Assembly: GCA_025355255.1 (NCBI GenBank)
Contig: JANYAA010000296.1
Location: 1 to 5,880, forward strand
DNA length: 5,880 nucleotides
From: Chloroflexota bacterium
GTDB lineage: Bacteria > Chloroflexota > Limnocylindria > Limnocylindrales > CSP1-4
Reading direction: 5' to 3'
The number at the start of each line of letters is the position of its first letter. The first letter of the stretch is position 1. Positions 1 to 4,033 of the stretch are shown piece by piece. Below the pieces are notes generated by a model that ran no database searches, was not told where the DNA came from, and worked only from the letters and a program-made list of their open reading frames with translations. The position numbers and the translations under genes were made by a program.

Positions 1-200
1 TCTCGCATCTCTCGCCAGCCACATATGTGCTGGACGCTGTGCGCGCGGGACTGCTGGACGGGGTGCCGGCAACGGCCCTCGTGGGCGACGCCATTCCGCT
101 GGTCGCGACGGGCATCGTGCTCATTCCGGCGGGCCTCGGGGCCTTCGGGCGCGCTGAGAAGTACGCGAAGCGCACCGGCAAGCTCAAGCGGGTGGGCTGA
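1..200 (+). CDS. ABC-2 type transporter permease, C-terminal fragment
   Basis: Only the last 65 codons are present, read from position 3 to the TGA at 198-200; the start lies left of the window. The visible peptide begins SHLSPATYVLDAVRAGLLDG, the conserved segment before the last membrane helix in ABC-2 (DrrB/daunorubicin-type) permeases. A hydrophobic stretch follows at fragment residues about 25-49 (ALVGDAIPLVATGIVLIPAG and onwards), fitting the final transmembrane helix, and then a short basic tail, AEKYAKRTGKLKRVG, expected on the cytoplasmic side. Such permeases pair with a separate ABC ATPase to export drugs, lipids or polysaccharides; the ATPase is not visible and is probably encoded upstream. 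The substrate cannot be inferred. The stop is one base before the rsgA ATG, so the two are likely co-transcribed. Confidence 0.8.
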   Translation, partial: SHLSPATYVLDAVRAGLLDGVPATALVGDAIPLVATGIVLIPAGLGAFGRAEKYAKRTGKLKRVG

Positions 201-201
201 C

Positions 202-1329
202 ATGGATGGCATCGACAGCACCGCCAGCACCATCGAGGACCTCGGCTGGGATGACGGCTGGGTCGCAGCATGGGCTGCGCTCGCGTCGGCCGCGCTGGAC
301 CGTCAGCCCGCCAGAGTGATCGCTGCCCACCGCGACGCCCGGGTCATCGCGTCCGGTGCCGGGGATCGTGATGCCACGGTCTCCGGCCGCCTCCGCCACG
401 AGGCCCTTCGCCCGGGCGATCTGCCCGCGGTTGGCGACTGGGTGGCAGCCGATATTGGCGATGCCGCCGGGGCAACCGCAGGCACAGACGTCATCCACGC
501 CATTCTCCCCCGCCGCTCCGCGTTCCGCCGTAGCGACGACGAGGGCCTCACCATCAGCGAGCAGGTGCTCGCGTCCAACATCGACGTCGCCCTCGTTGTC
601 ACAGGGCTGGACGGGGACTTTAACCTCCGCCGGCTCGAGCGCTACATCGCCGTGGCCTGGGCGGGCGGCGCGACGCCCGTCATCGTGCTGAACAAGGCAG
701 ACACAGCTGCGAACCCACTGGGCCAACTGCTCGCGGCCCAGGCCATCGCGCCGGGCGTGGACGTCAGGCTCATCGCTGCACTCACCGGTGACGGCGTGGC
801 GCAACTCGCGGCGGACTACCTGCGGCCCGGCCGCACAGCGGTGCTCCTGGGGTCATCGGGTGCGGGCAAGTCCACGCTGGTCAATGCGATCGCGGGGCAG
901 GAGCTCATGCGCACGGCCGCCGTTCGAGCCGGCGACTCCCGGGGCCGCCACACCACCACCCACCGCGGGCTCCTCCGCCTTCCCGGCGGCGCCCTCCTCG
1001 TGGACACCCCAGGGATTCGCTCGCTGGGCGTGGCCGGGGCCGATGCGGGGCTGGACGCCACCTTTGCAGACGTCGCTGACTTGGCGGCGCAATGCCGTTT
1101 CGGTGATTGCCGCCATCAGCGCGAGCCCGGCTGCGCAGTGCAGGTTGCGCTGGCCGACGGCTCGTTGGACACGAGCCGCATGGAGGCCCACCGCAAGCTC
1201 GAGCGCGAGGCTGCGCATGTCGCGCGGGGCGGCGATCGACTGCTTCGCGAGGCTGAGGCGCGAAAGTGGAAGATGATCCACACAGCGTCGCGCGAGCACA
1301 TGGCGCGCAAGTACGGGAGCGATCGATGA
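202..1329 (+). CDS. rsgA: Ribosome small subunit-dependent GTPase A (RsgA/YjeQ/EngC)
   Basis: A 375-residue protein of usual RsgA length. RsgA is a circularly permuted GTPase that binds the immature 30S subunit, checks the decoding centre and releases assembly factors on GTP hydrolysis, in the cytoplasm. The permuted motif order is visible: an N-terminal OB-fold region (about 35-105, with RPGDLPAVGDWV), then G4 NKAD at 164-167, a G5-like IAALTGDG at 191-198, the P-loop GSSGAGKST at 217-225, the G2 threonines TTT at 251-253 and G3 DTPG at 268-271. The C-terminal zinc site is complete: C298, C303, H305 and C311. A C-terminal helix ends REHMARKYGSDR. The ATG at 202 was chosen because it lies one base after the upstream stop and gives family length; the frame stays open to position 25, but that part overlaps the permease and looks noncoding. 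A weak purine-rich GGTGGG precedes it. The stop overlaps the next ATG. Confidence 0.95.
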   Translation: MDGIDSTASTIEDLGWDDGWVAAWAALASAALDRQPARVIAAHRDARVIASGAGDRDATVSGRLRHEALRPGDLPAVGDWVAADIGDAAGATAGTDVIHAILPRRSAFRRSDDEGLTISEQVLASNIDVALVVTGLDGDFNLRRLERYIAVAWAGGATPVIVLNKADTAANPLGQLLAAQAIAPGVDVRLIAALTGDGVAQLAADYLRPGRTAVLLGSSGAGKSTLVNAIAGQELMRTAAVRAGDSRGRHTTTHRGLLRLPGGALLVDTPGIRSLGVAGADAGLDATFADVADLAAQCRFGDCRHQREPGCAVQVALADGSLDTSRMEAHRKLEREAAHVARGGDRLLREAEARKWKMIHTASREHMARKYGSDR

Positions 1330-2366
1330 CGAGCTATGACAGAAGACCGACCGTTCCCGGACTTCGGCTTCGGTCCGCAACGCCCTCCGACTGGCAGGCC
1401 ATCGCCGACATCATCAACGCGGCCAACCGCGGCGATGGGCTCGACGAGGTTCAGTCCGCTCAGCAGCTCGCGTCTGAGCTGCCGGAGTCGGCTGACTTCC
1501 AGCTTGAGCGCGACCTCCACATCGCCGAGGTTGACGCGGTACCCGTGGGCTTTGCAATTGGGCGCAAGCGCCTGCGTGACCGCGCCCTCGTGGGCGAGAC
1601 CTGGGCCGCGCTCCTGCCAGCGTGGCGGCGGCGCGGCATCGGCACCGCGCTGTTCGGCCGGGCGCGGCAGGCACTGGGTCAGCTGCTTGCGGCCGACCTG
1701 CAGCCGTGGCCGCGCGAGCTGCGCTCCTACGCCATGGACGTCCAAGCGTCCGACATCGCGCTGTTGACGGCCGAAGGTTTCGTGCCCATCCGGTACGGCT
1801 TCGAGATGCGCCGGCCCCTCACGGGCGTGCTCCCGGTACACCATCTCCCCTCAGGCCTTGTGCTGTGCCGGGCCGTCGAGCGCGACCACCGGGCCATCTT
1901 CGATGCCGACGTTGAAGCATTCCAGGACCATTGGGGCCACACGCCCGGGCTGGAGTCGGACTTCGTCGCGCGTTTCAGCGGCCCCGAGATCAACACTGCG
2001 CTCTGGTGTGTGGCGTGGGACGGCGACCAGGTTGCCGGCGTGGTGATGAACGCGATCGCCGCAGAGGAGAACGAGGCGCTCGGCGTGCAGCGCGGATGGC
2101 TGGACCGGGTGTCGGTGCGCCGGCCGTGGCGCGGCATCGGGCTGGCGAAGGCCTTGTGCGCGTCATCATTTGCCGTGCTGCGCGACCACGGCATGACCGA
2201 GGCCTGGCTTGGCGTAGACGGGGCGAACCCTACGGGCGCACTCGGCCTCTACGAGGGGCTGGGCTTTAGTGTGGTCCGCCGATGGCAGGCGTACGGGCGA
2301 CCGCTCGATGCACCTGCGCCCGCCAACTGGCGCTGCGCCTCGGACCGTGCGGCGATGGGGTCCTGA
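1326..2366 (+). CDS. Tandem-domain GNAT family N-acetyltransferase
   Basis: A 346-residue protein made of two GNAT folds. These enzymes usually transfer an acetyl group from acetyl-CoA to an amine; the acceptor here is unknown. Domain 1 (about 12-165) has an acetyl-CoA pyrophosphate-binding motif A at AWRRRGIGTALF (99-110) and the late GNAT phrase AEGFVPIRYGFEMRRP (149-164). Domain 2 (about 176-325) has VSVRRPWRGIGLAKAL (262-277), DGANPTGALGLYEGLGF (298-314) and a final RRWQAYGRP. Both domains keep an RGIG-type P-loop, so neither is obviously dead, although in many double GNATs only one is catalytic. The arrangement resembles mycothiol-synthase-like (MshD-like) and related two-domain GNATs, but I cannot assign that function. 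The ATG at 1326 overlaps the rsgA stop as ATGA, with GGAG at 1316-1319 six bases upstream, pointing to translational coupling. The frame is open upstream to 1266 inside rsgA; that part is rejected. Confidence 0.9.
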   Translation: MTSYDRRPTVPGLRLRSATPSDWQAIADIINAANRGDGLDEVQSAQQLASELPESADFQLERDLHIAEVDAVPVGFAIGRKRLRDRALVGETWAALLPAWRRRGIGTALFGRARQALGQLLAADLQPWPRELRSYAMDVQASDIALLTAEGFVPIRYGFEMRRPLTGVLPVHHLPSGLVLCRAVERDHRAIFDADVEAFQDHWGHTPGLESDFVARFSGPEINTALWCVAWDGDQVAGVVMNAIAAEENEALGVQRGWLDRVSVRRPWRGIGLAKALCASSFAVLRDHGMTEAWLGVDGANPTGALGLYEGLGFSVVRRWQAYGRPLDAPAPANWRCASDRAAMGS

Positions 2367-2379
2367 GGGGCGCCCCCGT

Positions 2380-2405
2380 CCGCGACATTTCGCTCGTAGT
2401 GAACA
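2380..2405. repeat. Direct repeat copy A with dyad TTCGC-N5-GTGAA
   Basis: The copy opens with CCGCGACAT (2380-2388) and then has the dyad TTCGCTCGTAGTGAA (2389-2403) followed by CA. The dyad arms TTCGC and GTGAA pair with one G·T. A second copy with the same order of blocks is at 2517-2562. The shape fits a protein-binding operator or a remnant of a dispersed intergenic repeat; the sequence alone does not decide. Confidence 0.5.
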
Positions 2406-2476
2406 GTTGTGGCCAACTCCCGGTGTGCGGGGCTCCTTTTGGCGCCGCGGGGGCCAAGAACGGGCGTTCAGACGCC
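2405..2476 (+). other. Cluster of three short hairpins downstream of the GNAT gene
   Basis: Three stems follow in series, 39 to 110 bases after the GNAT stop: AGTTG/CAACT with loop TGGC (2405-2418), TTGGC/GCCAA plus an inner CC/GG (2439-2457), and GGCGT/ACGCC with loop TCAG (2463-2476). A weaker CCCGA/TCGGG pair sits at 2505-2516. They could slow polymerase or protect the 3' end of the GNAT transcript. No T-run follows, so a terminator call is tentative. Confidence 0.35.
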
Positions 2477-2516
2477 GGATTCGGCCGATTTGGGGGTGTT
2501 CTGACCCGATTTCGGG

Positions 2517-2562
2517 CCGCGACATGCCTCCATGGCGAGATGCTGTTCGCTAGGTGTGAACA
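2517..2562. repeat. Direct repeat copy B with dyad TTCGC-N5-GTGAA
   Basis: The same CCGCGACAT block (2517-2525) and the same dyad, TTCGCTAGGTGTGAA (2546-2560) followed by CA, as in copy A at 2380-2405, but with 20 extra bases between the two blocks. The wider context TGTTC (2544-2548) and GAACA (2558-2562) makes the dyad arms here a little longer than in copy A. The dyad centres of the two copies are 157 bp apart. Confidence 0.5.
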
Positions 2563-2634
2563 ATGCGGGCCCCAGGCCAGGTGAGCCCGGCGGACCCTGT
2601 GCGGGTCGTAGCGGTGAAGCGCAACCACCCGACG

Positions 2635-2675
2635 CGGCTTGGCGCGCCACTCACGCTCGGCGTCGGGGCAAGCCG
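2635..2675. repeat. 7-bp inverted repeat
   Basis: CGGCTTG (2635-2641) and CAAGCCG (2669-2675) are perfect reverse complements separated by 27 bases. The loop itself is GC-rich and offers competing pairings, such as GACGC at 2631-2635 with GCGTC at 2660-2664. It may be part of the folded 3' region of the MBL transcript, or chance in GC-rich DNA. Confidence 0.25.
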
Positions 2676-2700
2676 GCATCGGCCCTGATCGTCCAGCCCG

Positions 2701-2748
2701 TGCGCAGGTCAGAGTTGCTTGGTTGCGCTTGGCCGCAACCTCTGCGCA
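2701..2748 (-). terminator. Possible hairpin terminator, nested inverted repeat
   Basis: An inner perfect 7-bp stem, GGTTGCG (2721-2727) with CGCAACC (2734-2740) around a 6-base loop, sits inside an outer perfect 7-bp pair, TGCGCAG (2701-2707) with CTGCGCA (2742-2748). It lies 67-114 bases beyond the stop of the minus-strand MBL gene, a plausible place for its transcript to end. There is no T-tract on either strand, so this would be an atypical or Rho-assisted terminator if it works as one. Confidence 0.35.
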
Positions 2749-2814
2749 GGCGACCAAGAGGGGTACCGCCAGCGACGCGTGCGGCGGGACACCGACCGCA
2801 AAGGGCGACGCGAC

Positions 2815-3453
2815 CTAGAGCGGCAGCCGGCCCTCGCGAGCAACCCGGTCCAGCCAGCGGCGCTCGCGACCGATCGTCGTGGCGGTGCCGTGACCAGGGA
2901 ACACGCCCAGCGCGTCGTCGAGACCCGCCAGCCGCGCCAGCGACGATGCCATCGCCTCAGCCGACCCGCCCGGCAGGTCAACGCGTCCCCAGCCCTGCGT
3001 GAACAGCGTGTCGCCGCTGAACAGGAGCCCGTCGTCGGCAGCAAGCAGGCAGACCGACCCCTCCGTGTGCCCCGGCGTGTGCAACACGGACAGACGGATG
3101 GAGCCGAAGCGGATCTCGCCGCCCTCGGCGAGCTCCACCGCGGGCACCGACGGCGGGATTGGGAACGGCGCGAACAGCGGTTTGGGGTCCGTCAGGTAGT
3201 GGCTGTCCAACGGATGCACGGCAATCGGCGCACCCGTGTGCGCAGAGAGCGCCGCGTTGTCGCCGGAGTGGTCCCAGTGCCCGTGCGTGGAGACGATGAG
3301 CTTGAGCGTCCAGCCCCGCTCCGCCAGCGCGCCCGCGACCCAGGCCACCGAGGGGATGGCGGTGTCGACAGCAATGGCCTCGTGCGTGGCCGGGTCAGCA
3401 AGGATGTGGACGTTTGTCTTGAGGGGGCCGATGACGGCGTGGAGGCGCTCCAT
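2815..3453 (-). CDS. MBL-fold metallo-hydrolase, glyoxalase II-like
   Basis: A 212-residue metallo-beta-lactamase-fold protein, the usual size for short glyoxalase-II-like (YcbL-type) hydrolases. The full di-metal site is visible: T-H57-x-H59-x-D61-H62 (THGHWDH), H129 in LHTPGHTEGSV, D148 in LLFSGDTLF and H188 in VFPGHGT. The phrase FSGDTLFTQGWGRVDLPGG after D148 is characteristic of this subgroup, which hydrolyses glutathione-type or other thioesters; other members act on persulfides or sulfur compounds, so the substrate is open. No signal peptide is seen, so it is probably cytoplasmic. The ATG at 3453 (MERLHAVIGPLKTN) was chosen because the beta-strand start of the MBL fold begins there. 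The frame is open to 3591, but those residues are not family-like and would overlap the divergent gene. No strong Shine-Dalgarno is present, only GGCGGG next to the ATG. Confidence 0.92.
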   Translation of the reverse strand: MERLHAVIGPLKTNVHILADPATHEAIAVDTAIPSVAWVAGALAERGWTLKLIVSTHGHWDHSGDNAALSAHTGAPIAVHPLDSHYLTDPKPLFAPFPIPPSVPAVELAEGGEIRFGSIRLSVLHTPGHTEGSVCLLAADDGLLFSGDTLFTQGWGRVDLPGGSAEAMASSLARLAGLDDALGVFPGHGTATTIGRERRWLDRVAREGRLPL

Positions 3454-3556
3454 CCCGCCAGTCTCGCAGGAACCCGGACTTTGTGGCGACGATGTGGCCT
3501 CCGGCCCTGACCGTCGCTCACCCAGGGGCGCACACTCTCGGCCGGAGGTGACCTCC
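3454..3556. promoter_or_regulatory. Divergent spacer, presumed promoter region
   Basis: This 103-bp gap lies between the starts of the minus-strand MBL gene and the plus-strand small gene, so it must carry the promoters of both unless transcription reads in. I find no convincing -35/-10 hexamer pair on either strand; the sequence is GC-rich, with AT-richer bases only around 3477-3485. The palindrome at its right end (3544-3556) is the one clear signal. Confidence 0.35.
3544..3556 (+). promoter_or_regulatory. Palindromic Shine-Dalgarno site GGAGGTGACCTCC
   Basis: GGAGGT (3544-3549) is a consensus Shine-Dalgarno with seven bases to the ATG at 3557. It is followed, after one G, by its exact reverse complement ACCTCC (3551-3556), which abuts the start codon. 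In RNA the site can only form a short stem (GGAG with CTCC around five bases), which would hide the ribosome site; in DNA it is a 13-bp dyad suited to a dimeric protein. Its role as ribosome site is well supported; the regulatory reading is inference. Confidence 0.6.
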
Positions 3557-3802
3557 ATGCAGACCGTGACGCACATCCGGGCAACGCTCAAGCCCTGGGA
3601 TGACCCCGACTTCCACCGCGCCTATGAGGCGGCCCGTCACCAGACAACCGAAGCCGACGGCGGCGATGGACTCCACGCCGCCATCCTCGTGGAGCGGCTG
3701 CTGCGCGAGGCAGGCTTCCCGCACGCTCGGATCGAGGTGGAGCGCACGATCCAGGAGGCGCTTGCCCACACCGAACACTGGCTTGTGCTCCGCGACGGCT
3801 AG
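3557..3802 (+). CDS. Uncharacterised 81-residue protein
   Basis: I do not recognise this family. The 81 residues start MQTVTHIRATLKPWDDPDFH and end AHTEHWLVLRDG. Reality is supported by an ideal Shine-Dalgarno (GGAGGT, 3544-3549), a strong G/C bias at third positions throughout, and a composition that reads as a soluble globular protein: a Trp/Pro-containing N-terminal stretch (12-22), a Gly/Asp-rich turn (34-38), and two likely amphipathic helices (about 39-53, LHAAILVERLLREAG, and 58-75). It is rich in His and Glu, with no cysteine, signal peptide or membrane segment. The frame continues upstream to 3236 antisense to the MBL gene; the ATG at 3557 is preferred for its ribosome site. It is transcribed away from the MBL gene and towards the VWA gene. 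A small regulatory or partner protein is possible, but nothing in the sequence proves a role. Confidence 0.8.
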   Translation: MQTVTHIRATLKPWDDPDFHRAYEAARHQTTEADGGDGLHAAILVERLLREAGFPHARIEVERTIQEALAHTEHWLVLRDG

Positions 3803-3816
3803 CCCCTGTTGGTACT

Positions 3817-4014
3817 CGGTAGCAGAACGTCGAAGCGCCGTGGGCCGCCCAGAGGGTCAACTGCGCAGTGCCTGCGTCGATTGAGCCGCCCGCAGCACCG
3901 GTTGCGCGCTGAGGGAGTACCCGGGCGCGCAACTAGGCTCGGAACCGGCCGGATTGATGCGTCCACCACGCAGTTGGACCGCTGGGCGGCCCATTGCCCA
4001 AGGCGCCGGTAGCA
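3817..4014. repeat. 8-bp direct repeat flanking the inverted repeat
   Basis: CGGTAGCA occurs at 3817-3824 and again at 4007-4014, one on each side of the inverted repeat 3841-3993, with 16 and 13 bases between repeat and arm ends. This could be a target-site duplication left by insertion of a small element, but the gap between it and the arm ends is unusual for that and chance is not excluded. Confidence 0.3.
3841..3993 (+). repeat. Long imperfect inverted repeat (69-nt arms, 15-nt loop)
   Basis: Arms 3841-3909 and 3925-3993 are equal in length and align as reverse complements without gaps: 46 of 69 positions are Watson-Crick. The outer 42 positions hold 31 Watson-Crick pairs and 5 G·U pairs in plus-strand RNA, starting with a perfect 12-base end (TGGGCCGCCCAG against CTGGGCGGCCCA). 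The innermost 9 are perfect (GTTGCGCGC, 3901-3909; GCGCGCAAC, 3925-3933). The zone next to that inner stem (3883-3900) is mostly unpaired. It lies between two convergent genes and could be a bidirectional terminator, a structured RNA or a short palindromic mobile element (MITE-like). No T-tract follows the stem. Confidence 0.65.
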
Positions 4015-4033
4015 TGGAGCGGAAACCGGGCGC

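Larger units (their letters stand above)
2367..2814. other. Convergent intergenic region with repeats and hairpins
   Basis: This 448-bp spacer lies between the 3' ends of the plus-strand GNAT gene and the minus-strand MBL gene. Open frames cross it on both strands (for example minus 2266-2757 and plus 2282-2584), but they lack a recognisable family, a good ribosome site or consistent third-position bias. What it does hold is structure: a diverged direct repeat (2380-2405 and 2517-2562), short hairpins at 2405-2418, 2439-2457, 2463-2476 and 2505-2516, and larger inverted repeats at 2635-2675 and 2701-2748. No T-tract follows any of these stems, so none is a textbook intrinsic terminator. Both flanking genes must stop transcription here. 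Confidence 0.7.
3803..4033. other. Convergent intergenic region
   Basis: This 231-bp spacer lies between the stops of the small plus-strand gene and the minus-strand VWA gene. Short open frames cross it (plus 3809-4012, minus 3588-3932 and 3933-4349) but have no ribosome site or family match. The content is dominated by the inverted repeat 3841-3993 and its flanking CGGTAGCA copies. The VWA stop itself lies inside a small dyad, CGCT/AGCG around CAGCCC (4031-4044). Confidence 0.6.

Noticed and set aside
25..201. N-terminal extension of the rsgA frame to position 25
   Set aside because: The extra residues are Trp/Arg/Ser-rich and overlap the well-supported permease end; the ATG at 202 gives normal RsgA length and tight operon spacing.
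1116..1844. 242-codon minus-strand open frame over the rsgA/GNAT junction
   Set aside because: Antisense to two clear protein families; the open frame is a by-product of high GC.
2266..2757. 163-codon minus-strand open frame in the convergent spacer
   Set aside because: No ribosome site, runs into the GNAT 3' end, contains the repeats and hairpins, and has an Arg/Pro/Cys-rich composition without a recognisable domain.
2719..3510. 263-codon plus-strand open frame
   Set aside because: It is antisense to the MBL gene with its intact metal site; its Arg-rich, low-order sequence is typical of an antisense shadow in high-GC DNA.
3454..3591. 46-residue N-terminal extension of the MBL hydrolase
   Set aside because: It does not resemble an MBL start, signal peptide or domain, and it would overlap the start of the divergent small gene and its strong ribosome site.
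3840..3995. tRNA or tRNA-like gene in the inverted repeat
   Set aside because: No T-loop consensus, anticodon arm or CCA-proximal acceptor pairing of the right lengths could be found on either strand.
3809..4012. 67-codon plus-strand frame through the inverted repeat
   Set aside because: No ribosome site, Arg-rich, and it spans the hairpin; the peptide similarity between arms is more simply explained by the palindrome.
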